Source: Methyloferula stellata AR4
Lineage (GTDB): Bacteria; Pseudomonadota; Alphaproteobacteria; Rhizobiales; Beijerinckiaceae
Direction of reading: 5' to 3'
Assembly: GCF_000385335.1 (NCBI RefSeq)
Contig: NZ_ARWA01000001.1
Location: 1,814,001-1,878,000 of the forward strand
Length of the DNA stretch: 64,000 nt
A program made the translations under genes and the position numbers. Below the pieces are notes generated by a model. The model worked only from the letters and a program-made list of their open reading frames with translations. It was not told where the DNA came from and ran no database searches. Below, piece by piece: positions 7,769 through 16,470 of this stretch. Positions within the stretch are counted from its first letter, which is position 1. Every line of letters starts with the position of its first letter.

Positions 7769-10700
7769 ATGTCGTCTTTCACCGATATCTTTATCCGGCG
7801 GCCGGTGCTCGCGAGCGTCGTCAGCCTGCTCATTCTTTTGATGGGCCTGCAATCCTTCTCGAAGCTGCAGATCCGCCAATATCCGGAACTGTCGTCGACG
7901 ACGATCACGATCACGACGGCCTATCCGGGCGCCAATGCCGACCTCATCCAGGGCTTCATCACGGTGCCGATCGCGCAGGCCGTGGCGAGCACCGAGGGCA
8001 TAGACACGCTTGTGTCGAACTCGCAGCAGAATACCTCGACGATCACTTTGAACCTGCGGCTCAATGCCAATGCCGATCGCGCCGTCGCCGACGTTTTGTC
8101 GAAGGTCAGCCAGGTCAAGAGCATTTTGCCGCGCGAGGCGCTCGATCCCGTCGTCGTCAAGCAGACGGGCGATTCGAACGCACTGCTTTATATGTCCTTC
8201 AATTCGAAGGCCATGAACGGCTCGCAGATCACCGATTACCTGACGCGCGTCGTGCAGCCACGTCTGCAGACGATCGATGGCGTCGCCAATGCGCAGATCC
8301 TCGGCGGCCAGACTTTCGCGATGCGCGTCTGGCTCGATCCCAATCGCATGGCGGCGCAGGGCGTGACCCCCGCCGATGTCCGCAACGCGCTCGCCGCCAA
8401 TAATTTCACCTCGGCTGCGGGCGAGATCAAAGGCGACTTCGTCCAAACGAGCATCAACGCGCAGACCTCGCTCGATTCGGCCAAGGCTTTCGGCCAGCTC
8501 GTCGTCCGGGCGCGCGGCGATACGCTGACTCGTCTCGGCAATATCGCGGATATCGAACTCGGACCGGAATCGGTCGATTCATCTTCCGTCTTCGACGGGC
8601 TGAAAGCCGTGTTCATCGGCATCTATACGACGCCGACCGCCAATCCGCTCGAAGTTATCACTGCGGTCCGCGAGGCTTTTCCGGAAATCCAGGCGCAATT
8701 GCCGGTCGGTCTCGAAGGTGCGATCGCCTATGACGCGACGAATTTCATCCGCGCCTCGATCCACGAAGTCGAGAAGACGCTGGCCGAAGCCGCTCTCATC
8801 GTCATCGTGGTGATCTTCCTCTTCCTCGGCAATCTGCGCTCGACGATCATCCCAATCGTGACGATCCCGCTCTCCATGGTGGGCGTCATGAGCTTTTTGC
8901 TGATGCTCGGCTATTCGATCAATCTGCTCACGCTTCTGGCGCTCGTGCTTGCGATCGGTCTCGTCGTTGACGATGCGATCGTCGTCGTCGAAAACATCTA
9001 TCGTCACATCGAGGAGGGCATGACCCCCTATGACGCGGCGATCAAAGGCGCGCGCGAAATCACCGGTCCGGTGATTTCGATGACGATTACGTTGGCCGCT
9101 GTCTATGCGCCGATCGGCTTTGTGTCCGGCGTGACGGGTGCGCTCTTTCGCGAGTTCGCTTTTACTTTGGCAGGGTCCGTCGTCGTCTCGGGCGTGATCG
9201 CGCTCACTCTGTCGCCGATGATGTGCTCGCGGCTTCTAAAGCCGCCGCGTGAAAACGCCCGCGGATTCGTCGTTTTTCTGGATCGTCTGTTCGAGGGCTT
9301 GCGGCGGCGCTATGAGCGGCGCCTGCATCGGTCGCTGAACTTCCGTGCTGTCACGATTCTCGTTCTCGTCGGCGTGCTGGCGATAACCGCGCTCATGTTC
9401 ATGACGACGCCGAAGGAACTTGCGCCGGAAGAAGATCAAGGCGCGATCTTCGCGCTCATCAAGACGCCGCAATATGCCAATCTCGACTATATGGAAGATG
9501 CGACGCAGAAGTTCAAAAAGGCCGTCGACACTATCCCCGAACACGACCATGTCTTCGTCATCAACGGCTATGCCGGCGTACGTCAGGGGTTGGCCGGCGC
9601 GATCCTGACGCCTTGGGACGAACGCAAGCGCAATCAAAAGCAGATCATCCAGGCTTTGCAGCCGAAGCTCGGAGCGATCACAGGCGCTCAGATCATCGCC
9701 TTTTCGCCGCCGTCTCTGCCGGGTTCGACCGGTGGCCCGCCGGTGCAATTCATCATTCGCTCGATCGGCGATTATAAGCAGCTCGTCGATTATATGGCCG
9801 TGATCGAAAAAGCGGCGCGAGAGAGCGGGCTCTTCATCTTTACCGACAGCGATCTCAAATTCGATACGCCGCAGATCCAGTTCAAGATCGACGCCGACAA
9901 AGCCAATCAGCTTGGCATCAATATGCAGGAGATCGGCTCGTCGCTCGCAACGCTGCTCGGCGGCAATTGGGTGAACAGGTTCAATCTCTATGGCCGCAGC
10001 TATGAAGTAATCCCGCAAGTGCCGCGCAATTACAGGCTCTCGGCCGATTGGCTGACGCGCTATCAGGTTCGTACGTCGAATGGCGCTTTGGTGCCGCTTT
10101 CGACGGTCGCGAGCACGTCTGAAAACGTGCAGCCGAACAGCCTGCCGACGTTCCAGCAGTTGAATTCTGTGACCTTGCAGGGCGTGCCCTTCCCAGGCCA
10201 CACGATCGGCGAGGCGCTGAGTTTCCTGCAGGCCAAGGCGAAAGAGATTCTGCCCTCCGGATTCAGCGTCGATTTCCAGGGCGAAAGCCGGCAATATATT
10301 CAGGAGGGCAATACGCTCCTCATGACCTTCGTCTTCGCGCTCATCGTGATTTTTCTCGTGCTCGCGGCGCAATTCGAAAGCTTTCGCGATCCCTTCATCA
10401 TCCTGATCGCTTTGCCGACCTCCATGTTCGGCGCGCTATTGCCTTTGAATGCGCTTGGCGTGCTCGGCATGGCGAGCATGAACATCTATTCGCAGATCGG
10501 CCTCGTGACTCTCATCGGCCTCATCTCGAAACACGGGATCTTGATGGTCGAATTCGCCAATCGTCTGCAGGAAGAGCAAGGCATGTCGCGGCGCGACGCG
10601 ATCGAACATGCGGCGGGCGTCAGGCTGCGGCCGATCCTCATGACGACAGCCGCCATGACGGTCGGCATGATCCCGTTGATCGTCGCGGAAGGCGCCGGTG

Positions 10701-10888
10701 CGCGCAGCCGCTTTGCGATCGGCGTCGTGATCGCCTTCGGGATCAGCATCGGGACCTTGTTCACGCTTTTCGTGACGCCGGCCATGTATACGTTGATCGC
10801 CCGGCAGCGAAAGGGCGCACAGAGGCCGCATGATGCCTTGCGCGATGGGCCGGTTGTGCCTCTGCACGAACGCACCGCCGCGGAATGA
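7769..10888 (+). CDS. RND multidrug efflux transporter (AcrB/HAE1 family)
   Basis: At 1039 residues it has the full length of hydrophobe/amphiphile RND pumps. It starts SSFTDIFIRRPVLASV, the standard first membrane helix, and shows the duplicated layout of twelve helices with two large periplasmic loops. The proton-relay aspartates lie in GLVVDDAIVVVEN (D401 and D402), and the second-half helix 10-11 region has LIGLISKHGILMVEFAN. It works with the adaptor encoded just upstream, in an operon whose control site is the operator at 6508-6524. Substrates cannot be predicted from sequence. Confidence 0.94.
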   Translation: MSSFTDIFIRRPVLASVVSLLILLMGLQSFSKLQIRQYPELSSTTITITTAYPGANADLIQGFITVPIAQAVASTEGIDTLVSNSQQNTSTITLNLRLNANADRAVADVLSKVSQVKSILPREALDPVVVKQTGDSNALLYMSFNSKAMNGSQITDYLTRVVQPRLQTIDGVANAQILGGQTFAMRVWLDPNRMAAQGVTPADVRNALAANNFTSAAGEIKGDFVQTSINAQTSLDSAKAFGQLVVRARGDTLTRLGNIADIELGPESVDSSSVFDGLKAVFIGIYTTPTANPLEVITAVREAFPEIQAQLPVGLEGAIAYDATNFIRASIHEVEKTLAEAALIVIVVIFLFLGNLRSTIIPIVTIPLSMVGVMSFLLMLGYSINLLTLLALVLAIGLVVDDAIVVVENIYRHIEEGMTPYDAAIKGAREITGPVISMTITLAAVYAPIGFVSGVTGALFREFAFTLAGSVVVSGVIALTLSPMMCSRLLKPPRENARGFVVFLDRLFEGLRRRYERRLHRSLNFRAVTILVLVGVLAITALMFMTTPKELAPEEDQGAIFALIKTPQYANLDYMEDATQKFKKAVDTIPEHDHVFVINGYAGVRQGLAGAILTPWDERKRNQKQIIQALQPKLGAITGAQIIAFSPPSLPGSTGGPPVQFIIRSIGDYKQLVDYMAVIEKAARESGLFIFTDSDLKFDTPQIQFKIDADKANQLGINMQEIGSSLATLLGGNWVNRFNLYGRSYEVIPQVPRNYRLSADWLTRYQVRTSNGALVPLSTVASTSENVQPNSLPTFQQLNSVTLQGVPFPGHTIGEALSFLQAKAKEILPSGFSVDFQGESRQYIQEGNTLLMTFVFALIVIFLVLAAQFESFRDPFIILIALPTSMFGALLPLNALGVLGMASMNIYSQIGLVTLIGLISKHGILMVEFANRLQEEQGMSRRDAIEHAAGVRLRPILMTTAAMTVGMIPLIVAEGAGARSRFAIGVVIAFGISIGTLFTLFVTPAMYTLIARQRKGAQRPHDALRDGPVVPLHERTAAE

Positions 10889-10900
10889 AACGGGCGTCAC

Positions 10901-11599
10901 TCAATAAGGGTGGCGGTCTTTCTTATCCATCCAGGCCTGGAAGGCCTTGAGGCCTATATCGCGTTCGAAATTCTCGGTGACGCCGATGCGCCGGTCGGCC
11001 CATGGCTTGGTGAAATCCTCATATTGAAACGCATCGTCGAAGCCGATCGCGCTCGTGTCTTTCAAGCTGGCGGCGAAATAGACGTGATCGATGCGCGACC
11101 AATAGATCGCGCTCATGCACATCGGGCAGGGCGCGCCGTTGATGTAGATCTCGCAGCCCTTCAGCATGCGGGCGCGTTCCGGCACGGGGTCGGGCGAGCC
11201 TGCCTCGCGGGGGATCATTTCGAGGATCGTGCCGGGGCCGTAATCGCTGCCGAGCAGCGCCTTTGGATTGAGCTTGGCGGACGCTTCCATGATCGCGGTG
11301 ACTTCGGCATGAAAGACCGGGCAGCCGGTGAGCAGCACGCGGTTTTGGCCGCGCCCGATGATCTCGCCGTCTTTCACGATCACCGCACCGAACGGGCCGC
11401 CCCAGCCCTTTTGCACGGATTCGATTGCGAGATTGGTCGCCTCTTCCATGAATTTGCGCTGGCCGGGCGCGATCGCCGCTGCCTGCGCCGGGAGCGTACC
11501 AAGTCCGGCTGCCGCCGCTGTACCTGCTGCGACGGCATAACCGAAGAACCGCCGGCGGTCTGGGTCTTGGACCTCGTCGCCGCATGTGCAGATGTTCAT
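10901..11599 (-). CDS. Tat-exported nucleoside/guanine deaminase-like protein
   Basis: The 232-residue protein has the zinc site of the cytidine/deoxycytidylate deaminase fold: HAE at 97-99 (H97 zinc ligand, E99 proton shuttle) and PCPMC at 157-161 (C158 and C161). Closest in style is guanine deaminase, with GGPFGAVIVKDG before the site. Two features are odd. The N-terminus carries a twin-arginine signal (DRRRFFGYAVAAGTAAAAG, ending in an AQA-like site near 40), whereas these enzymes are normally cytoplasmic. The spacing between HAE and PCPMC is 60 residues, about 30 more than usual. It is convergent with the efflux pump gene, 12 bp apart. Confidence 0.82.
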   Translation of the reverse strand: MNICTCGDEVQDPDRRRFFGYAVAAGTAAAAGLGTLPAQAAAIAPGQRKFMEEATNLAIESVQKGWGGPFGAVIVKDGEIIGRGQNRVLLTGCPVFHAEVTAIMEASAKLNPKALLGSDYGPGTILEMIPREAGSPDPVPERARMLKGCEIYINGAPCPMCMSAIYWSRIDHVYFAASLKDTSAIGFDDAFQYEDFTKPWADRRIGVTENFERDIGLKAFQAWMDKKDRHPY

Positions 11600-11744
11600 G
11601 AACGTTCACTCCCGATTCGTTTGTGAGGTCTTGGATACCTCACAAAGTTCGGGAACGGCGGCGAAGCTGGAAGTAACGTTTCGCGGCCCTTAAGCGAGCG
11701 CCGACAAACTGAATGAAATGGGATGGGCGCTGCTCAGGCGGCGC

Positions 11745-13073
11745 TCAACGAGCGTCGCCTGTCATCGCGCCGCTGCCTGTGACCCGCCATATGGTATCGC
11801 CGACGTCGTCGGCGATCAGCAGGCTGCCGGTCTTGTCCATTGCGAGACCGACCGGCCGGCCGCGGGCGTGATCGTCCGCCGTCAAAAAGCCCGTCACCAC
11901 GTCCTGCGCCGGGCCGCTCGGCTTTCCGTCGCTGAACGGCACGAACACGACCTTATAGCCATTGAGCGGGCTCCGATCCCAGCTCCCATGTTCGCCGACG
12001 AATGCGCCGTCGCGATAGGCTGGGGGCAGGTTCGTTCCCGAGGCAAAGGCAAGGCCGAGCGGCGCGACATGCGAGCTCAAGGCATAATCTGGCACGATCG
12101 CCTTGGCGACGAGATCGGGCCTTTGCGGCATCACCCGCGGGTCCAGATGCTGCCCAAAATAGCTATAGGGCCAGCCATAGAAGCCGCCGTCCTTCACCGA
12201 GGTCAGATAGTCCGGTACGAGATTGGGCCCGAGTTCGTCGCGTTCGTTGACGATCGCCCAAAGCGTGTTGGTCTGCGGCTGAAACTGCAATCCCGTCGGG
12301 TTGCGCGTGCCGCTCGCATAGATGCGATGCGCGCCACTCGTGCGATCGACCTCCCAAATGGCGGCGCGCTCATACTCAGCCTGGATGCCGTTCTCGGTGA
12401 TGTTGCTGTTCGAGCCGACGCCGACATAGAGCTTCGATCCGTCGGGGCTTGCGACCATGCTCTTCGTCCAATGATGATCGATCGGGCCGCCCGGCAGATC
12501 GCTGAGCTTGGTCCCCGGTTCGGTGATCTGCGTATCCCCGTCCTTATAGGGATAGCGCATGATGGCGTCGGTATTGGCGACATAAAGATCATGGCCCACG
12601 AGCGCCACGCCGAAGGGCGAGTTCAGATGATCGAGAAAGGTCGTGCGCTCCGCGACGCCGCCATCCGCATTGGGACGCAGCAGCGTGATCCTGTTGCCGC
12701 CCTTTTCCTTGCCGCCAGCGAATGTCTGCACCCAGCCGGTGATCAAATCCTTCGGGCGGAAGATAGGCGCCTTCGGGCCATTCGCTTCGACCACCAATAT
12801 GTCGCCGTTGGGCAGAACATAGATCTGGCGCGGATGCTCGAACCCATTGGCGAGCGCATGAACCTGCAGACCTTGCGGGACGGAAGGCGTCGCGTCGCCC
12901 CATTTCGCGGTCGCGGGCTGCGCGATCTGGATCGGCGGCAGCAGATATTGCTGCGGCTCCGGCAGGACCGGATTGGCGCCGATCTGGGTCGAGGGATCGG
13001 CTGGCTTTTCGTCCTGGCAGCCGGCAAGCGCCAGGGCCGCGGCGGCAACGGTGCAAAGAAGGGAAAGGCGCAT
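11745..13073 (-). CDS. Lipoprotein, sorbosone/glucose dehydrogenase-like beta-propeller
   Basis: From the ATG at 13073 the protein has 442 residues with a lipoprotein signal (LALAGC, acylated C19). The rest is a beta-propeller of the PQQ-dependent sugar dehydrogenase type: GFEHPRQIYVLPNGDILV, TKSMVASPDGSKLYVGVGSNSN, RNPTGLQFQPQTN and GEHGSWDRSP are characteristic blocks of the L-sorbosone dehydrogenase group. A soluble or anchored periplasmic oxidoreductase is expected; cofactor and substrate are inferred from the family. Its start overlaps the stop of the DUF2231 gene by one base (TGATG), so the two are translationally coupled. Confidence 0.85.
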   Translation of the reverse strand: MRLSLLCTVAAAALALAGCQDEKPADPSTQIGANPVLPEPQQYLLPPIQIAQPATAKWGDATPSVPQGLQVHALANGFEHPRQIYVLPNGDILVVEANGPKAPIFRPKDLITGWVQTFAGGKEKGGNRITLLRPNADGGVAERTTFLDHLNSPFGVALVGHDLYVANTDAIMRYPYKDGDTQITEPGTKLSDLPGGPIDHHWTKSMVASPDGSKLYVGVGSNSNITENGIQAEYERAAIWEVDRTSGAHRIYASGTRNPTGLQFQPQTNTLWAIVNERDELGPNLVPDYLTSVKDGGFYGWPYSYFGQHLDPRVMPQRPDLVAKAIVPDYALSSHVAPLGLAFASGTNLPPAYRDGAFVGEHGSWDRSPLNGYKVVFVPFSDGKPSGPAQDVVTGFLTADDHARGRPVGLAMDKTGSLLIADDVGDTIWRVTGSGAMTGDAR

Positions 13074-13534
13074 CAGTTGGGCACTCCTACGCCCTGGCGA
13101 TAGACCATGTCGCGGCCCATCCAGTTGGTGAAGATCATGACGATCACGACGAGCGCGGACAGGATCAGGCCTTGCGGCACGACCGCGGTATAGGCGTCGC
13201 GGCTGTGAACGAAGGCATTGAGCACGGACAGCGCGATGACGACGATGCTGCCCACCACATGAAACCAGGCGGGCCGCATCGCCCGGATTCGCCGGCTGAA
13301 TATAAAATCGATCAGCCCGGCGATGACCGCGAACGCGGCCATGATCAAGCCCGCGGTCAGAAGCCAGATGGAAAACCGTTCCCACATGACCTCGGCTGTC
13401 TGCCAATAGGCTATGTCGGTGAGCAAAACGCCGACGAAACAGACGATGGGAAATTGCACGAAGATCATGTGCAATGGCTGGCCGCCGACATTGGCCGTGG
13501 TCTGCACCACATAGGGGGAGGTTTCAGAAGACAT
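13073..13534 (-). CDS. DUF2231 four-helix membrane protein
   Basis: The 153-residue protein has four hydrophobic segments (about 20-42, 52-76, 86-108, 120-140) and the DUF2231 signature of a histidine in the first helix (GQPLHMIFVQFPI) and a WF-H pair before the third (PAWFHVVGSI). Conserved histidines in a small four-helix protein suggest heme or quinone contact, but no function is established. It is the first gene of a two-gene operon with the sorbosone-dehydrogenase-like lipoprotein, which suggests it passes electrons from that enzyme to the respiratory chain; this is inference. Confidence 0.82.
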   Translation of the reverse strand: MSSETSPYVVQTTANVGGQPLHMIFVQFPIVCFVGVLLTDIAYWQTAEVMWERFSIWLLTAGLIMAAFAVIAGLIDFIFSRRIRAMRPAWFHVVGSIVVIALSVLNAFVHSRDAYTAVVPQGLILSALVVIVMIFTNWMGRDMVYRQGVGVPN

Positions 13535-13635
13535 GGATACCGCCGCGTTGAAGGCAAGGGAGCGTCGTATTGACCCCGTTAACGACGCGGCGCTTCAGCG
13601 GTTCCTGGCTGTGTCAGTCAAGAGATGGTGAGCAT

Positions 13636-13741
13636 CGTCATTGCGAGCGAAGCGAAGCAATCCATACTATCGTTTGTGTGACCGCCCTGGATTGCTTCGC
13701 CATAGCGTCGCTTCGCAACGCCCTATGGCTCGCAATGACGG
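13636..13741. repeat. CGTCATTGCGAG palindromic repeat, copy 1
   Basis: The element starts CGTCATTGCGAGCGAAGCGA, continues AAGCAATCCA, and ends with the reverse complement (GGATTGCTTCGCC... CTCGCAATGACGG). Between the arms sits a segment ending in GTCGCTTCGCAACGCCCTATGG that also occurs in the repeat at 21318-21485. Copies 2 and 3 are at 52631-52717 and 54319-54407. All lie in intergenic DNA and can form long hairpins. Confidence 0.85.
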
Positions 13742-13772
13742 CTCGATGGCCGAGCCTACGAGCCGAGCTTGG

Positions 13773-14354
13773 CTATTCGCGCTCAGGCACAGGCACGTTG
13801 AAACCGTTGAGCGTCATCGACACGAGGCAATAGAGCCCGACGAGATAGATGAGCTCATTCGCGCCATGCTGGCCGAAGGTCGCGACGGCGAGGCGATAGA
13901 TCGGCTCTGGCAGGATCCCACCATTCACCAGCGCGAAGGCGATGTCATAGCCTATGCCTTCTTCCTTCGTGAGATCGCCCGGCCGCGAGCCCGAGAGCAG
14001 CGTCGCGATCCGTTCGGGCGACATTTTCTCCTTCTCGGCGACCGCGACATGCGCATAGATTTCATAAGCCGCGTTGAAATGCGCGCCTGTGACGAGGATC
14101 ACGATCTGCCGCACCGGATCGGGCAGGCTCGCCTCCATCGTCATCGCCTTGGTGAGTTCCCACACCGCGCCGCCGATGCGCGGCTCATGCAGCCAGGGGT
14201 TCCACGGACCCATCAACGCGCCGGCCTCGGCTGCGCCTTCTGGCGCGACCGTCAGAAACGCGTTGAAGTTCGAGCCGATACCCTTCTTCATGTCGTCGTA
14301 GAGCGGCTTTTGCACATCGGTGAGATCGGCGGGCTTGATCAGCGGCAGGCGCAT
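13773..14354 (-). CDS. Carboxymuconolactone decarboxylase-family protein
   Basis: The 193-residue all-helical protein matches the AhpD/CMD fold: LPDPVRQIVILVTGAHFNAAYEIYAHVAVAEK is the typical central helix pair (about 80-110), followed by an ELIYLVGLYCLVSMTLNGFNVPVP end. The CxxC pair of peroxidase-type AhpD members is absent, so thiol peroxidase activity is unlikely and the decarboxylase-like branch is more probable. The actual substrate is unknown. It is a single gene with a repeat element behind its stop codon and a DUF5996 gene upstream on the same strand. Confidence 0.8.
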   Translation of the reverse strand: MRLPLIKPADLTDVQKPLYDDMKKGIGSNFNAFLTVAPEGAAEAGALMGPWNPWLHEPRIGGAVWELTKAMTMEASLPDPVRQIVILVTGAHFNAAYEIYAHVAVAEKEKMSPERIATLLSGSRPGDLTKEEGIGYDIAFALVNGGILPEPIYRLAVATFGQHGANELIYLVGLYCLVSMTLNGFNVPVPERE

Positions 14355-14428
14355 GGGCTCTCTCCTTCGAAAGCAAATATCTTAGCATGTGGAGAAGGCG
14401 CCCGTGTGAAGACCAGCCCTTGAACACT

Positions 14429-15379
14429 TCAAATTGTTCGCGGGTGGCCGCATTCACCTTGGGGAACTTCAAGCGCGTTGCGATCCCACGCGGCTCCATT
14501 GGCCGCGGCTTCATATGTGCTTTGCGGAAAGGCAAGCAGCGCCGCATCGGGGTCTGATGCATTCCGCACGGCTTCATAAGGTAAAAGAAATTCGCCGAGC
14601 TGCGGATCGAAACGCGCTTCGCTTGGCTTAACGGGCGCATCCGCGAAGCCTGGCGCCACCGGATAGCAATAGGAATAGAAGGCGGCGTAATCGATCGTGC
14701 CGCTGCCCGGCCAGAAGCCGGCGCTCGAGACTTCATGCGAATAGGCTTCGCGCGTGACCGCGTCGGGCAGATGCGGAATGCCGCCCGGATGAGGCGGCGC
14801 GGCGCGGCCGGAAAAGCGCGTCACCGCGAAGTCGAAACTGCCCCAGAAGAAATGCACCGGGCTGCATTTGCCGATAAAGCGCGTGCGGAAGAGCTTGAAC
14901 ACGCGGTCGCATTGAACGAGCGCAAGCCAGAAGCGATGCGCGGCGTCGGGATCGTAATCGCGCAGCGCCGTGTCCTGCGGAAATGGCGTCGGGTCCGGCA
15001 GTTCGTTGGGATGGATATCGATTGCGACCGGCACGCCGAGTGCCGCCAGTTTTGCTAATGTCGCGGCATAGAAATCGGAGATACGCCCCGCCACCAGCGG
15101 GATCTCGTCCTGACCGCCATTGCTGACGCGGATGATCAGCGCATGCGAGATGAAGTCGAACTCGAGCTCGAAGCCAAGCGCGCCATGCGGGATGAGGCCC
15201 GTCGTCAGGCCATGCGCTGAAACGTAAAGCGTCACATGCCAGGAATGATTGACCCATGGTGTCTGCACCAGGCGCACTTTGCCCACGATCTGCGTCCAGA
15301 GCTGCAAGGTCTCCATGGTCGGCCGGAGCGCGGCATAGGGCAATTCGGGCCAGGGGCTGTTTGTATCTGCCAATGTCAT
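14429..15379 (-). CDS. DUF5996 family protein
   Basis: The 316-residue protein shows the DUF5996 pattern: WPELPYAALRPTMETLQLWT at the start, QTPWVNHSWHVTLYVSAHGL, FELEFDFISHALIIRVSNG, then a C-terminal block with PVHFFWGSFDFAVTRFSGR. Nothing is known of its function. Histidines in NHSWH and PVHFFWG are the most conserved-looking polar residues. The ATG at 15379 was chosen because the conserved region starts seven residues later; an in-frame ATG 33 bases further upstream would add an unrelated leader. Confidence 0.78.
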   Translation of the reverse strand: MTLADTNSPWPELPYAALRPTMETLQLWTQIVGKVRLVQTPWVNHSWHVTLYVSAHGLTTGLIPHGALGFELEFDFISHALIIRVSNGGQDEIPLVAGRISDFYAATLAKLAALGVPVAIDIHPNELPDPTPFPQDTALRDYDPDAAHRFWLALVQCDRVFKLFRTRFIGKCSPVHFFWGSFDFAVTRFSGRAAPPHPGGIPHLPDAVTREAYSHEVSSAGFWPGSGTIDYAAFYSYCYPVAPGFADAPVKPSEARFDPQLGEFLLPYEAVRNASDPDAALLAFPQSTYEAAANGAAWDRNALEVPQGECGHPRTI

Positions 15380-15536
15380 TGCCCTTCTCAAGGTCTCATA
15401 AACGGCTATCACCTGCGCCAGACGCGGTGTGGTCAGGGAAAGATAGTTGGAAAGATTCTATCAATTGTTTCGCGCTATCCTGTAGTGATTGTGCGGATAA
15501 CTACATTTCTTATGTGATTGATTTCTTGGTAGGAAA

Positions 15537-16313
15537 ATGCCGATGGATAAACAGCCATCACGCCGGTACAATATTTGGTCTCTTGCTCAGCCAGTGCAAG
15601 CATTGCCGGTGTCCGGGCAGAAAGAGCGTGAGAAAGACCCAGCGCCCCAAATTACCAAACTCGACGATCTACAGACTTCGCTGCTGCTGTACGGTTATGG
15701 GCTTCCGATTGACGTTGCTTTAGGTGGGGTCTGCAGGCTTCCTGACGGCCAGTCAACTAAATGCAAAACGAAGAGGATCAGCTCGGAGTCGGTCGATCTC
15801 GTCTATGACGCTGCCCCGTTCGGTTCGCCGAATAATCCAAATGATAAGACGCACATGGGTTCCGCCGTGCAACTTAGTCTTGCTGGGGTCGGTGTTGTCG
15901 GAGGCATTATCACCTCGCAAGATTTGGATGGGTTTCGGGTTGCGGTTGATGGCAATTGTCAAAGTGCGTTGAGCGCCAAGCTTGCCGATATCGCGGCGGC
16001 ACGCGGGATCAGGCACGAGGTCAAAATTGCTGCGGGACCAAGCGTCATAAGGGTCGAACCAAAGCACAAAAACTGTGCCTTCGATGATCAAAGAGGTATC
16101 TTAAGAAAAGGCACGATCGTCAATGTGTCGCAAATCGATGCACTGATCAAAACGTCCATCATTCCACCCAAGCCGACCGTTATCATTTTCAGAGGAACAC
16201 GGCGATATGCGGCCGAGGTCACGAGCACGTTCGCAATCGGATTTATGGCCGAATTTTGCAGCCCCATCCCTACGTGTGAGTTCTCCGACGACATTAAATT
16301 TTCAGATGCATGA
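15537..16313 (+). CDS. PilZ-like protein of unknown function, next to orphan cheB
   Basis: The 258-residue protein is not one I recognise with certainty. Residues about 60-145 run GGVCRLPDGQSTKCKTKRIS, then a short beta-rich stretch ending GIITSQDLDGFRVAVD and a helix SALSAKLADIAA. That order fits the PilZ variants common in Rhizobiales. A second, weaker copy may lie at about 168-245. The classical RxxxR and D/NxSxxG residues for cyclic-di-GMP are degenerate (RISSESVDL lacks the glycine), so ligand binding is doubtful. The base composition is less GC-rich than the neighbours. The chemotaxis methylesterase gene follows 157 bp downstream. Confidence 0.5.
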   Translation: MPMDKQPSRRYNIWSLAQPVQALPVSGQKEREKDPAPQITKLDDLQTSLLLYGYGLPIDVALGGVCRLPDGQSTKCKTKRISSESVDLVYDAAPFGSPNNPNDKTHMGSAVQLSLAGVGVVGGIITSQDLDGFRVAVDGNCQSALSAKLADIAAARGIRHEVKIAAGPSVIRVEPKHKNCAFDDQRGILRKGTIVNVSQIDALIKTSIIPPKPTVIIFRGTRRYAAEVTSTFAIGFMAEFCSPIPTCEFSDDIKFSDA

Positions 16314-16470
16314 ACTTCCAAAATAAATCTGGATGTTTGGTCCAGACCACTTCGGTTGATCCACCATCCAAGTCAACATGCGGCGACGTTAGCTGTCGAT
16401 CGCAATGGGCCACCTACACGTTTGGCTTTGTAAAAGGCATTTAATAATCAATTTTACCCTTAGGCGATTT

